Assembly: GCA_021173225.1 (NCBI GenBank)
Contig: JAJOLK010000014.1
Location: forward strand, 1 to 64,000
DNA length: 64,000 bases
From: Phycisphaerales bacterium PN19_bin_20
GTDB taxonomy: Bacteria; Planctomycetota; Phycisphaerae; Phycisphaerales; UBA1924
Direction: 5' to 3'
Under the pieces are notes generated by a model, which saw only the letters and a program-made list of their open reading frames with translations, did no database searches and was not told where the DNA came from. Of the stretch, positions 47,088 to 56,216 are shown piece after piece (position 1 is the stretch's first letter; every line of letters begins with the position of its first letter). The position numbers were made by a program, and so were the translations under genes.

Positions 47088-47837
47088 ATGCTGGTCACCA
47101 AGCTCTCCAACCCGTCACGCAAGGGCCACATTGCCGTGTACGCACGCGCGGCTGAAACTTCCGAATTGCCGCCGGGCAGGAGCACGCCTCACAGCACGCC
47201 CCAAAGCAAGGGACAAAGAAAAGCCAAAGGTAAGCCCAAGACAGTCAAGGTTGCAACGCTGGACCGTGGGACGATCGAGCGGCTGGGCATCGCGCCGGGC
47301 GCCGCGTGGACGCCCGAGCTGGCGAGCGCCGCGCAGCAGACGTCCTCACGCGTGCTGAGCAAGCAAGATGCCGTGGCGATCCTCTCGCGTAGCGCCGTGA
47401 CGCGCAAGCGGCTAGTGGAGCGCCTGACGCGCCGCGGGCACGACAAATCCCAGGCCGAGCAAGCCGCCGTCTGGTGTGACCAGCACGGGCTGATCAACGA
47501 TGACGCGTTCGCGGCCAGCGTTGCGACCTCCGCCTCTCGCAAGGCTGGCGTCCGCGGGGTTGAGGCCAAGCTGCGGCGCAAAGGCGTAAGCGCCACCACC
47601 GCGCGGACTGCGGCCAAGGCGGCCGACGCGCAGCGCGACCCCACCAGCGACGCCACGCGCCTCGCACAGGCCCGTTTGCCGCGGCTGCTCAAGCTCGATG
47701 CGCAGGCGCGCCAGCGCCGGCTGTACGCCTTCTTGGCCCGCAAAGGCTTCGATCACGGCGACATCGCACGCGCGGTCAAGAGCGTGCTGAAGTCGGCTCG
47801 TACCGGCGAAGAGGTCAAGCCCGGCGACGACGCGTAG
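47088..47837 (+). CDS. recX: RecX-family regulatory protein
   Basis: About 249 residues. RecX three-helix repeats: AVAILSRSAVTRKRLVERLT, AAVWCDQHGLINDDAFAASV and KAGVRGVEAKLRRKGVS, with a final FLARKGFDHGDIARAVKS. RecX limits RecA filaments. The first 60 residues are an unrelated Lys/Ser-rich extension, and recA is not next to it. Its last 23 bp overlap the convergent PEP-CTERM-like gene. Confidence 0.85.
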   Translation: MLVTKLSNPSRKGHIAVYARAAETSELPPGRSTPHSTPQSKGQRKAKGKPKTVKVATLDRGTIERLGIAPGAAWTPELASAAQQTSSRVLSKQDAVAILSRSAVTRKRLVERLTRRGHDKSQAEQAAVWCDQHGLINDDAFAASVATSASRKAGVRGVEAKLRRKGVSATTARTAAKAADAQRDPTSDATRLAQARLPRLLKLDAQARQRRLYAFLARKGFDHGDIARAVKSVLKSARTGEEVKPGDDA

Positions 47838-48633
47838 CGGCGAGGCCGGCGAGCGCCAGCAGGCTTGCGCCGGCGGGGCTGGGGATGATCCCGCTGAAGG
47901 TTGCCGTCGCCATCTGCTGCTCGCTGCTGTTGATGAGGTAGTCATCTCCGAGCTGACGGGTGATCGTGCCCGCGCCGAGGCTGGCCTGGGCCGAGATCGC
48001 CAGATTAAACTGCGAAGGGGTCCCCGGGGGCAGGTCGAGCATGAAGTAGTAGACAATCGTCCAGGGCGACCAGGTGTTGGGGGCGATCGACGCGCCCCAA
48101 GGGCTTGAGCCATCGCCAAGGGCCGGGCGGGAGATGCCCACGTACGAGTCGAACAGGATGATGCTGCGATCGGCACCAGCGTTGGTCACACGCCCGTTCT
48201 CGTTGCCGGTCAGTAGGTTGGGGTTGGTCTGGTTGGGCCCGTTGGTGAACTGAGCCTCCCAGAGGCTCGCGGGTTGGGGGAGGCCTCGGCGCGGATCAAC
48301 GAAGCGGAACGCCTCGGGCCTGCCGCGGCGGGCACCATTGGAGTCATTGATGTCGCGCCCGATCCGCGCGCTGGCGGGCGCGGTGCCAACGGTGATCGCC
48401 GAGCGGGTCGAGGCGGTCGTCCCGCCGGGACCGGCGCGGGTGATCCCAAAGTTGTTCCCGCTGGCGGCCTGCGATCGCGCCTCAAGGGCGAAGAGCACCT
48501 GCCCCGAGCCGTCGGGCTGCAACGCCACCGACCGCGCGGTGATCTGGAGCCCGAAGCTCAACTGGCCAAAGCTGGCCGAGGTGAGACAGGTAACGCCCGC
48601 AAGTGCGAGCACGGTGGTGATCTCTTTGCGCAC
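47815..48633 (-). CDS. PEP-CTERM-like exported protein
   Basis: About 272 residues from GTG 48633, with a GGGAGGG site 5 bases upstream. A signal peptide (VLALAGVTCLTSASFGQ) opens it, and the C-terminus has the sorting signal form IPSPAGASLLALAGLAATRRRR (Pro-rich start, hydrophobic helix, Arg tail). It should be cut and anchored by an exosortase. The middle has no known domain; it may be a surface or matrix protein. Confidence 0.82.
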   Translation of the reverse strand: MRKEITTVLALAGVTCLTSASFGQLSFGLQITARSVALQPDGSGQVLFALEARSQAASGNNFGITRAGPGGTTASTRSAITVGTAPASARIGRDINDSNGARRGRPEAFRFVDPRRGLPQPASLWEAQFTNGPNQTNPNLLTGNENGRVTNAGADRSIILFDSYVGISRPALGDGSSPWGASIAPNTWSPWTIVYYFMLDLPPGTPSQFNLAISAQASLGAGTITRQLGDDYLINSSEQQMATATFSGIIPSPAGASLLALAGLAATRRRRA

Positions 48634-48646
48634 AACAACCCTCCCG

Positions 48647-48670
48647 CCCCCGGTGAGAAAGCACCGGGGG
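48647..48670 (-). promoter_or_regulatory. 5'UTR hairpin before the PEP-CTERM-like gene
   Basis: A perfect 9-bp stem CCCCCGGTG / CACCGGGGG with a 6-base loop, directly upstream of the ribosome site. It could slow decay or affect translation. Confidence 0.6.
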
Positions 48671-48689
48671 AAGACGACGCGACGCGAAC

Positions 48690-48717
48690 AACTTACCACC
48701 AAGCAGCACGGCGTCAA
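48690..48717 (-). promoter_or_regulatory. Likely sigma-70 promoter of the PEP-CTERM-like gene
   Basis: On the minus strand, TTGACG and TAAGTT are 16 bp apart, about 57-83 bp before the start codon. A transcript starting near 48683 would carry the hairpin just before the ribosome site. Confidence 0.45.
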
Positions 48718-48873
48718 GGGGGATGGAGTCAGAATTGCGGATTTCATGCGGCCCGGGCAGCGCACAGAACCGAGAGACCTTCGTTTTTACGGCCAAATCT
48801 AGGTCGATCGGTAAGGCTGGCTGAGTTATCGGGCTTTGGGCCGCACCCCGCGCTGGTTTACTGGCTGGCTAGC

Positions 48874-49884
48874 TCAGGCCTGGACGGGGGTCCGAGCTCG
48901 TAAGGGCTCGATGACTGCGGGCAGCAGGTCGCAGAGCTCGCGGGCCAGCAGCCCGGCGCTGCAGTGGGTCCGTTGCCGCCAGAGCTCGCCGGCCAGGCCG
49001 TGGACGCGGACGGCGAGCACGGTCAGCTCGAGCAAGTGTCGGCGTGCGGGCGCGTGGTCGGCACCTTGGACCGCTGGGCCTGGGAACTGGGCGATGAGCC
49101 CGGCGATGAGGCCTGAGAGGACGTCACCGGTGCCGCCGGTGGCCAGTGCATCGTTGCCGGTGGTGTTGATGATGACCTCGCGCCCGTCGGTGATGATCGT
49201 GCGGTGGCCCTTGAGCACGACGATCGCGCCGGTGGCGAGGGCGAGTGCCTTGGCGGCGGCGGGTCTTCGCAGCGGGTCCACCGGGTCATGGCTCATCAGG
49301 TCACTGACGCCCGTGCCGGCCTCAGAGAAGGTCGCGGCCAGGCGGCGATACTCGCCAGGGTGGGGCGTCATGACGATGCGCCCGGGCAACGGATGGCCGG
49401 CGCTGGTGCTCGGGAGGTTGTTGATTCCGTCGGCATCGAGCACGATCGGGCAGTTCAGGCCGCGGAGAGCCGCGAGGACCAGCTTGCGCTCAGAAGGGCC
49501 AACGCCCAGGCCCGGGCCGAGGACCGCGGCGTCAACGTCAGCCAGCGACCCAACGACCTCGCTGGCGTGGATTGACAGCCCGGTGGCGTGGTCATGCTCC
49601 ATGGGGGTGCCGGTGGCTGAGGGGCACATGACCAGGGCCTGGGCCAGGATCGGCGCGGGCATGACGAGTCGGGCCAGCCCAGCGCCGGCGCGCAGGGCGG
49701 CGGAGGCGCTCAGGGCGGGCGCGCCGATCATCATGCGTGTGGCGCTGGCGTGCCCGCCGACGACCGCGACGGTGCCAAAGGTGCCCTTGTGCCCGGCGGG
49801 TTCGCGGGCGGGCAGGTGCGGCCCGGTGAGCGCGCCTGGATGAATCGGCGCGGTTGGCCCGTTTGGCGCAGCGGGGCTTGTCAC
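48874..49884 (-). CDS. nnrD: ADP-dependent NAD(P)H-hydrate dehydratase
   Basis: About 336 residues from GTG 49884, overlapping the upstream stop by 4 bp. YjeF C-terminal family marks: FGTVAVVGGHASATRM, VLGPGLGVGPSE, LDADGINNL, MTPHPGEYRRL and the TGNDALATGGTGDVLSGL nucleotide loop. It repairs hydrated NADH/NADPH. The epimerase half (NnrE) that is often fused is absent here. Confidence 0.92.
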   Translation of the reverse strand: MTSPAAPNGPTAPIHPGALTGPHLPAREPAGHKGTFGTVAVVGGHASATRMMIGAPALSASAALRAGAGLARLVMPAPILAQALVMCPSATGTPMEHDHATGLSIHASEVVGSLADVDAAVLGPGLGVGPSERKLVLAALRGLNCPIVLDADGINNLPSTSAGHPLPGRIVMTPHPGEYRRLAATFSEAGTGVSDLMSHDPVDPLRRPAAAKALALATGAIVVLKGHRTIITDGREVIINTTGNDALATGGTGDVLSGLIAGLIAQFPGPAVQGADHAPARRHLLELTVLAVRVHGLAGELWRQRTHCSAGLLARELCDLLPAVIEPLRARTPVQA

Positions 49885-51488
49885 GGCTTGATGACCTCGA
49901 TCTTGAGCTTGCCGATCAGCGGCGCGGTGGCGACCAGAAAGTTCTGGCTCTGGCCATCGGCCAGGCTGGATGTGCTGATGATCAGGTGCGTGGCGTCATA
50001 GGGATAGATGTCGGGGAGGGTCGCGTCGAGGTTGATCCACTGCAGCCCGCCGCCGGGGGCCTCGACCAGGGCCTGCGTCCACATGTGATAGCCGAAGACG
50101 CCGCTCATGCCCGCGAACTGGTCGGCATAGACCAGCCCGCTGGCGACCCGGCTGGGAACGCCCTTGGCCCGGAGTATCGCGGCCAGCAGCACGGCGTGCT
50201 CGGTGCAGTCACCCGCGCGGGTCCGGCAAACCTCGCTGGCGCTCGCGAAACCCACCGAGAGGTCCTTGGCCGAGATGAACGAGTGCACGAACCGGCGGGC
50301 CTGCTCGGCGACTTGCGAGGGCGTGCGGCCGTGGGACTCGATGCCCGCCGCCAGCTCGATGATCTTGGGGTCTTGATGGTTGACCATCGGGCCGAGGATC
50401 ATGAACTCAGCGCGGGTCGCGTCGGCCAGCTCGGGCTTGATGCCCTCGGCCCCGTTGTCACGCGCGTCGATATGCAGCAGCGCGGCGGTGGGCGTTTCGC
50501 GCTCAAAGCGCTGCCCGGTGACGCTGGGCATCTCGGGCAGATCACCCTTGGTGCTGCTGACGCGGTACGTCGCCTGACGGAGCGTGCGGGCCCCGCTGAT
50601 CGGGCGGTCGGGCGTCACCAGCGTGCTGGCCAGCAACTCGGGCGCGTCAAGCTTGCTGAGGGCCAGCTCTTTGTCGGCGGCGAGCTGCACGAGGCTGATC
50701 CCGCCCAGGTTGATCTCGGAGCGGATGGTTTCGCCCTGCTCGTCGACCAGCTCGGTCACGTCGGTGCCTGCCAGCGCATCAACGGTCGTCTTCCACTTGA
50801 CTGCCGGGACGACGCGCCCAAACGCTTCGGCGGTGGTCGTCTCGATGATGGTTCGGGTGATCGTTACGGGCGCCTCGCCCAGCGAGGGGTCAAGCACGCG
50901 CAGCGTCATCGTCTTGGCACCGGCGGCGAGCCCAGCCTTGACCTTGCGGGCCGCGGCGGCGGGCGTGAGCCAGTCGCCTGTGGGCATCGGGCGCGTGTCG
51001 GTGCTCGTCACGGGGCCAGAGGGCGTCGCCTGGGTGCTGACGGAGGTCACGGTGCCATTGCTGTTGAAGGTCAGCTCGCGCTTGGTCTCCATCGCGCCAA
51101 GCTTGCTGACGGACTTCATGCTCAGGGGCTTGCCTTCGAGGGTTTCGACAAACTCGGTCTGGACGGCCACCGAGATGGTCAGGCGCTCGCGCTTGATCTT
51201 GAGGATGACGTCACTGCTGCTGGTGATGCGGCCGTCTTCGGTCCGCTCGGTGGAGCGCAGGTGCCCGGCGCGCTGGCCTTGCAAGAGCAGCACGTACCAG
51301 CGGTCGCTGCTGAGCCGCTCGTGCGCGGCTTGTGGTACTGATTCGGGCGCGGCTTTGGTTGCGGGCGGTGGCGTGAGCGCGCGGTCAGCGGCGAGCGCGG
51401 GGGCGGTGAGCACCGGCGTGAACGTGCAGGCCAGCAGGAGGGCCGAGGCCGCGGAACGTCGGAGCGCGCGAAGAAGGAGCGTGGTCAT
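49881..51488 (-). CDS. Exported transglutaminase-like protein
   Basis: About 535 residues from ATG 51488, with a signal peptide (LLRALRRSAASALLLA...ALAA). The papain-like transglutaminase core is in the last third: Cys in RTRAGDCTEHAVLLAAIL, His in FGYHMWTQALVE and Asp in LQWINLDATLP. This triad can be a cysteine protease or crosslinker. The N-terminal 300 residues are strand-rich and not a known domain. It is 4 bp overlapped with nnrD, implying joint translation. Confidence 0.85.
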   Translation of the reverse strand: MTTLLLRALRRSAASALLLACTFTPVLTAPALAADRALTPPPATKAAPESVPQAAHERLSSDRWYVLLLQGQRAGHLRSTERTEDGRITSSSDVILKIKRERLTISVAVQTEFVETLEGKPLSMKSVSKLGAMETKRELTFNSNGTVTSVSTQATPSGPVTSTDTRPMPTGDWLTPAAAARKVKAGLAAGAKTMTLRVLDPSLGEAPVTITRTIIETTTAEAFGRVVPAVKWKTTVDALAGTDVTELVDEQGETIRSEINLGGISLVQLAADKELALSKLDAPELLASTLVTPDRPISGARTLRQATYRVSSTKGDLPEMPSVTGQRFERETPTAALLHIDARDNGAEGIKPELADATRAEFMILGPMVNHQDPKIIELAAGIESHGRTPSQVAEQARRFVHSFISAKDLSVGFASASEVCRTRAGDCTEHAVLLAAILRAKGVPSRVASGLVYADQFAGMSGVFGYHMWTQALVEAPGGGLQWINLDATLPDIYPYDATHLIISTSSLADGQSQNFLVATAPLIGKLKIEVIKP

Positions 51489-51632
51489 GCTGATGTATAT
51501 CGGTCCGGCGGCGTGCAGGCCGCACCCGGCGCGGGGGTGGTGCGGATGTTCAGGTGGGGGTGCCTGGCGTACGGCGCGGCTTTGGAAGTGTCGCGCGGGG
51601 CTCAATTGGTGGGCACCGGGCTACGCTCGCGC

Positions 51633-52445
51633 GTGATCGACACGCACTGCCACCTGACGTTTCCCGAGTTTGCTGATCGCCTGGAGGCGACCATCGGGCT
51701 GGCCGAGCAGGCCGGGGTGGACGGGCTGATCACGATTGCTACCACGCACCCCGACGCGGCGCGGGCCCTTGCGGTTGCGCGGCGGTTTGCGCGGGTCTGG
51801 AGCAGCGCGGGCGTACACCCGCTGTACGCCGATGAGCTGGAGCACGACTTTGCCACCCTGCGGGCGTGCGCGCGGGAAGACAAGTGCGTGGCGTGGGGCG
51901 AGCTGGGGCTGGACAACCATCACGCGGAGCCGTCAAAGGCCGTGCAACTGAAGGTGTTGCACGCGCAGCTTGAGCTGATCGCGGACGCGCGTTCGGCGGC
52001 GGGGGCGGGGGCGGGGTCGGGGGCGGCGGATCGCATCGATAAGCCGGTGATCATCCATTGCCGCGAGGCCTTTGAGGAGCTGGTGCCGATCTTGCGGGCC
52101 AGCGGGATTCCTGGCGAGAGGTTTGTGTTTCACTGTTTTACGGCGGGCCCGGCGCAGATGCGCCTGGTGCTGGAACTTGGCGCGATGCTGAGCTTCACGG
52201 GCGTGGTGACGTACAAGAACGCCGGCGAGGTCCGGGCGGCGCTGGAGCTTGTGCCGCTGGATCGGCTGATGGTCGAGACCGACGCGCCGTTCCTGCCCCC
52301 TGAGCCCAGGCGGTCGGAGCGGCCGTGCCAGCCGGCGTTTGCGCGCATCACGGCAGAGTTCATCGCCAAGCACCGGGGCGTGGCGTGGGAGGCGTTTGAT
52401 GCGCAGCTCAGCGCGAACACGCGGCGGTTCTTTGGCGTGGCGTGA
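51633..52445 (+). CDS. tatD: TatD-family metal-dependent hydrolase
   Basis: About 270 residues from GTG 51633 (MIDTHCHLTFPEFAD), the usual TatD length; an ATG at 51546 would add a leader. Metal ligands: THCH, the Glu in WGELGLDNHHAE, HCREAF, FHCFTAG and the Asp in VETDAPFLPPEP. TatD proteins are 3'-5' DNases or RNases. The insertion near residue 123 is Ala/Gly-rich. It faces rnpB. Confidence 0.92.
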   Translation: MIDTHCHLTFPEFADRLEATIGLAEQAGVDGLITIATTHPDAARALAVARRFARVWSSAGVHPLYADELEHDFATLRACAREDKCVAWGELGLDNHHAEPSKAVQLKVLHAQLELIADARSAAGAGAGSGAADRIDKPVIIHCREAFEELVPILRASGIPGERFVFHCFTAGPAQMRLVLELGAMLSFTGVVTYKNAGEVRAALELVPLDRLMVETDAPFLPPEPRRSERPCQPAFARITAEFIAKHRGVAWEAFDAQLSANTRRFFGVA

Positions 52446-52500
52446 GCGCGAGCTGGGGGCAGGCTGGAGATCGCCTCAGCGCTCAGCCAAGGTGGCGATT

Positions 52501-52538
52501 CAATAAAAACGCCCCCGACCTTGGGAGCCGGGGGCGTT
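52501..52538 (-). terminator. Rho-independent terminator of rnpB
   Basis: A 10-bp stem AACGCCCCCG / CGGGGGCGTT is followed on the minus strand by a T-rich tail. Confidence 0.9.
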
Positions 52539-52542
52539 ACCC

Positions 52543-52973
52543 GCGTGGGCGGTAAGCCGAGTTCTGTCGGGCCCGGTGGTATCCGCGGGGTATTGACGGG
52601 GGCGTCCCTGCGGACCTTCCGGGCCGTGCGGCCATTTCTCTGCGAGCGCGGTTGCCCGCGCTCTGGAGCGGTCTACCCGCCGCCTTCCAACCGGGCCGGT
52701 TGTCGAGGTGCTCAAAGCGCCTCGCGGCGACTGCGTGACCTTGCACGCGCTGGGGTTTGCCGTGCCCCGACGCTCACGCGCCGGGCGGTGGGCTCTTACC
52801 CCACCGTTTCACCCTTACCTGATCGTCTTTCGACGCCATCGGCGGTCTGTTCTCTGTGGCACTGTCCCTCACCCCGGGCCGGGGCGGGTGGGCGTTACCC
52901 ACCAGCGTGCCCTGTCGTGCTCGGACTTTCCTCCGACCGGGCTGTGTGCCCGGCGGCGGCCGCATGCCCACGC
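52543..52973 (-). ncRNA. rnpB: RNase P RNA (bacterial class A)
   Basis: About 430 nt on the minus strand. P1 is closed by GCGTGGGC at the 5' end (52973) and GCCCACGC at the 3' end (52543). Conserved blocks: GGAGGAAAGTCCGAGC near the start, CAGAGAACAGACCGCC and GGTAAGGGTGAAACGGTG in the middle, and CAGAACTCGGCTTACCGCC at the end. It trims the 5' ends of tRNAs. The ends are set by the P1 pairing and are approximate. Confidence 0.97.
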
Positions 52974-53019
52974 TTTGTACTTGTCAACTGGCGATTCTAG
53001 AGCGCGGCGCGGAGCCCGG

Positions 53020-55098
53020 CTATCTGGGTATGGGCGCGGGTGTGGGCGCGGGTGTGGGCGCGGGTGCGGGCGCGGGTGTGGTGACGCGCTCAAGCGTGTC
53101 GAGCGAGCGCAGCAGCTCGAGCACGGCCAGCAGCGTCATGCTGGTGGCGTCCATCGAGACGGTCTGGTCAAGCGTGCTGGCGCGGACGCCGCCGATGGCG
53201 AAGCTCGGCTCGCTGACCATCCACGTCAGCGTGCGATCAACCTGGAGCTGGCGGAGGTATCGCACGGCACCGATGAGCTTGGCGATCTGCTCAGGGCGCT
53301 CGCTCGGGCTGGTCAGGCGGTCGTCGCCGAGCATGGTTGCCAAGAACGCGACGGCCCGCGCGGTCTGCCACGTGGGCAGCGCGGCGCGAGAGCCCGGGAA
53401 GACCAGCCCGCCGACGAGGTCTTGCCCATCGTCGCCCGCGTCCAGCGCGGTCAATTGCAGTTGCCAGAGGCTTGCGCGCATCTGTCGCAGCGCGGCGGCG
53501 GAGGGTACGGGCTCGCCCTTGGCCGCGCTGTCGAGTTCAGCCCAGCCAAGCCAGGGCATGTCGTTGACGAGCGTGCCGGGGGTGCGATCGGCCATCGCGG
53601 CGCGGACCCGCGCGGGGTCTTGCAGTGACCAGGCCAGCAGGCCGCCGAGTGCGGGGGCACGGCCCTGCGGAATGGAAGCGGTGAGCGCTTCGAGGGTTGC
53701 ACGCAGGGGCTTGTCGTCGTGCGCAAGCAGGGCCGCGGCGAGCTGAGCCTGACCGGACTGGGCGTCGGCATGGAGCTCGGCGCGGTTGGGGAGCGCGGCG
53801 CGGTCCATCGCGGCGAGGACCTCGCGCGTCAGCGGCACGCGAAGCTCTTGCGCGAGGCGGCCCTTAGATGTGACCGTGGGGGTGCGGACATCCGCCTCGA
53901 CGATCGTCGCGAGCGCCTCGTAGGCCTCTAGCGCAACGACCAGGCCTGCCGCCTGCGTGAGCGACACGGGCCGCTCGTCGCTGGTGCCCGCCGGGCGGTC
54001 GCCCTCGAGCGCCAAAGCGGCGGAGCTGATGGGGTAACCCCCGCGGTGACGGCGGCGCAGGTGGTCCGCCAGCGTCATGGCCATGATGCTCAGCTCGCGG
54101 CGCTGGTCAACGTCGCCCAGCGTGATCAGCCGCTGCCCGCGGTAAAGCACCTCGGCGGGGCGGCCCGGTTCAGGCTCGGCGGCGTGATCGACCTTGAAGC
54201 GGTAGAAGACCAGCCCATGCTTGGCGCGCAGCTCTGCGGGTTCGAGCAGCGCCAGCTCGCCGCGGCCGGTTAGCATCGTCACCGCGCGGCGCAGCGCGTC
54301 ACTGGGGGTGATGCCTGAGGCGAGCATCGCTGAGGGGAAGACGGCCTGCACGGCGCTGGCGTCTGGCCGCGCGTCCTGCCCTGCTTGGGGCCCCCCTGGC
54401 GGCCCGGCGAACGCCGCGGCGACGCCCGCAAGGCCCAGCGGGACGCTCGCGTCTATGTCGGCATAGGTCGCGTCGGCAAGGGGCTCGACCCCTGAGGCCA
54501 GCTCAACGCTGATGGTCACGCCACCGGCGGCTTCGTGCAGCTTGTCGGCGCGGGCCTCTGGACTGAGGCCCGAGACGTTGACGGCCAAGCGGCGCAGCGC
54601 CTCAGCGATTGCGCCAGAAAGAGCCGCGCGGGCCGGGTCAGCATCCCTTGGGATACCAGGGGCTGCGGCGCCGGCGTGCAAGGTCAGCACGGCGCTGCGC
54701 CCGATGATCTGGCGGTCAAATCGCAGCACCACGGCGGCACCGATGGCCGTCGGCGGCTGAACGTCAGGTGGCGCCGCGTCGCCGGGCCCCGTGTTGAGGC
54801 CAGTTATTGGGCCCGTGTTTGGGCCCGTGTTTGCGCCCGTGTTTGGGCTAGCGACTGGACGACCCCACTCCTCCACGGCCCGGCGTGCGAGCGTTGAGTA
54901 GGCCAACAGCCGTTGAGCACTGCTGGCGGGCGCACTTGCGGTAGATGGCACGGCGGGCACGCCTGCCGGCGGCTTCGGGGCTGATGGGTCCGAGAATGGC
55001 GGTGTGCCAAGCGCGGGCGCGAGTGTGGTCAGCGCCGCCACAACGCAACACCCGGCAACACTGCGGAGCAACACCTTGGTACCGGGGCGATCAAGCAT
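53020..55098 (-). CDS. Large secreted protein of unknown function
   Basis: About 692 residues from ATG 55098, with a signal peptide (LLRSVAGCCVVAALTTLAPALG). The chain has a TGPN repeat near residues 77-95, a long mixed region, and a helical C-terminal third (TWQTARAVAFLATML, LIGAVRYLRQLQVDRTLTWM, AIGGVRASTLDQTVSMDA) that recalls the alpha/alpha-toroid of terpene-cyclase-like proteins. It ends in an Ala/Pro repeat. No catalytic motif is visible. Tandem repeats lie at 54790-54845 and 53026-53078. Confidence 0.6.
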   Translation of the reverse strand: MLDRPGTKVLLRSVAGCCVVAALTTLAPALGTPPFSDPSAPKPPAGVPAVPSTASAPASSAQRLLAYSTLARRAVEEWGRPVASPNTGANTGPNTGPITGLNTGPGDAAPPDVQPPTAIGAAVVLRFDRQIIGRSAVLTLHAGAAAPGIPRDADPARAALSGAIAEALRRLAVNVSGLSPEARADKLHEAAGGVTISVELASGVEPLADATYADIDASVPLGLAGVAAAFAGPPGGPQAGQDARPDASAVQAVFPSAMLASGITPSDALRRAVTMLTGRGELALLEPAELRAKHGLVFYRFKVDHAAEPEPGRPAEVLYRGQRLITLGDVDQRRELSIMAMTLADHLRRRHRGGYPISSAALALEGDRPAGTSDERPVSLTQAAGLVVALEAYEALATIVEADVRTPTVTSKGRLAQELRVPLTREVLAAMDRAALPNRAELHADAQSGQAQLAAALLAHDDKPLRATLEALTASIPQGRAPALGGLLAWSLQDPARVRAAMADRTPGTLVNDMPWLGWAELDSAAKGEPVPSAAALRQMRASLWQLQLTALDAGDDGQDLVGGLVFPGSRAALPTWQTARAVAFLATMLGDDRLTSPSERPEQIAKLIGAVRYLRQLQVDRTLTWMVSEPSFAIGGVRASTLDQTVSMDATSMTLLAVLELLRSLDTLERVTTPAPAPAPTPAPTPAPIPR
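53026..53078 (-). repeat. 12-bp in-frame repeat encoding an Ala/Pro tail
   Basis: Units of GCGGGTGTGGGC type repeated about four times on the plus strand, read on the minus strand as APAPTP-type residues. Confidence 0.75.
54790..54845 (-). repeat. 12-bp in-frame repeat encoding NTGP-type units
   Basis: Units of GGGCCCGTGTTT type, about four copies on the plus strand, coding for NTGA, NTGP, ITGL and similar on the minus strand. Confidence 0.75.
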
Positions 55099-55320
55099 TG
55101 ACGAGCTTATCACCCGAGCCCGCGCGGACGGGCTGCCGCTCGGCCCGCGGGCCAACCGAGGGCGGCTTGCGGGCGAGTGGCGGGCGTGATTCCCGGACCC
55201 GTACCGAGCACGATCTGATGCGCGGACCAAGCGATCTTGGTCCTTGTTGCCGCCGTGCGCTGGCACGGTGGTTGTTTCTGTGGTCCATTGTCAGCACAAC
55301 CAAAGACAAGGACCTCGCCC

Positions 55321-55401
55321 ATGAGCCGCCTCTTTACCCTCACCGTCAGCCAGCAGCGCATCGCCGTCTTGTTCATGCTGAGCTTTGCCGCGATGTGCTG
55401 A
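55321..55401 (+). CDS. Putative 26-residue hydrophobic peptide upstream of the methyltransferase
   Basis: ATG 55321 has an AAGGA ribosome site 8 bases upstream and a TGA stop at 55401. The product starts MSRLFTLTVSQQRI, then a hydrophobic stretch (VLFMLSFAAM) and a final Cys. It could be a leader peptide or a signal-like small protein. The rest of 55099-55482 (about 380 bp) holds the divergent promoters and shows no other gene. Confidence 0.3.
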   Translation: MSRLFTLTVSQQRIAVLFMLSFAAMC

Positions 55402-55482
55402 GGCGACCGCCCGTACAATCCGATGCTGCTGAGGCGGGCGTGCTGACGCCGGCGGCTCAGGGCGCAGCGGAGGGCGTGGCGG

Positions 55483-56178
55483 ATGCTTCGATCGGTGGTC
55501 TTTAACACGCTGCGAAAAGCCACCAGCCCGGCGGTGCGCGGCTGGATCAAGTCCAGCCCGCTGTTCATCCCCGTATCGCGCGCGCTTTTTGGCACACAGG
55601 TCTACTGCGACAGCTACTTCCGTGACATCGAACGGCTTGAGGCGACGAGCGTTACCGCCGTGGCTGACTGGATCGTCGCCAACCTGCGGCCCGCCTCGGT
55701 CATCGACATCGGCTGCGGGCCCGGGCACCAGATGAAGGCGCTGGTTGATCGCGGCGTGAAGGTCTTCGGGGTTGATATCGCCGACTCGGCGCTGGCGATC
55801 GCCAAGGGCGAGAAGGGCCTGAGCGTTCAGGCCTTTGACCTGACCAAGCCCGGGGCCGTGCTGCCCGGCGTGCCGTACGACCTGGCGGTCTCGTGCGAGG
55901 TGGCCGAGCACCTGCCGGCCGAGCACGCGCCACGGTTTGTTGAGCACTGCGCCTCGGCCTCTTCGGTGGTCTATCTGACGGCCGCTGAGCCCAGCGCCGA
56001 TGGCACCACCGGTCTGCACCACTTCAATGAGCAGCCTCACGAGTACTGGATCGAGCTGTTCGCCAAGCGTGGCTATGCGCTAGACGCGGGCCTGACCAGC
56101 GACGCGCAGGCGCACCACGCAGGCAAGGGCGTGATTTCATACCTGGCTAGGCCGATGGTCTTGCGTCGCAAGGGCTGA
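55483..56178 (+). CDS. Class I SAM-dependent methyltransferase
   Basis: About 231 residues from ATG 55483, with a GGAGG site 9 bases before it. SAM motifs: VIDIGCGPGHQMKAL (motif I), FGVDIADSALAIA and YDLAVSCEVAEHLP. These enzymes methylate small molecules or quinones; the substrate is not readable. It lies head-to-tail after the small peptide and convergent with the fumarylacetoacetase gene. Confidence 0.87.
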   Translation: MLRSVVFNTLRKATSPAVRGWIKSSPLFIPVSRALFGTQVYCDSYFRDIERLEATSVTAVADWIVANLRPASVIDIGCGPGHQMKALVDRGVKVFGVDIADSALAIAKGEKGLSVQAFDLTKPGAVLPGVPYDLAVSCEVAEHLPAEHAPRFVEHCASASSVVYLTAAEPSADGTTGLHHFNEQPHEYWIELFAKRGYALDAGLTSDAQAHHAGKGVISYLARPMVLRRKG

Positions 56179-56216
56179 GGTTGACCGGCGCACCGCACGG
56201 CGCTCCTCCGGCCTCA

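Noticed and set aside
52981-52993. TTGACA just upstream of rnpB as a -35 box
   Set aside because: It is only about ten bases before P1, too close to serve as a -35 for this RNA.
53020-53093. Regular G-rich repeat resembling a CRISPR or telomere-like array
   Set aside because: The 12-bp units have no spacers and code for an Ala/Pro tail, so it is a coding repeat.
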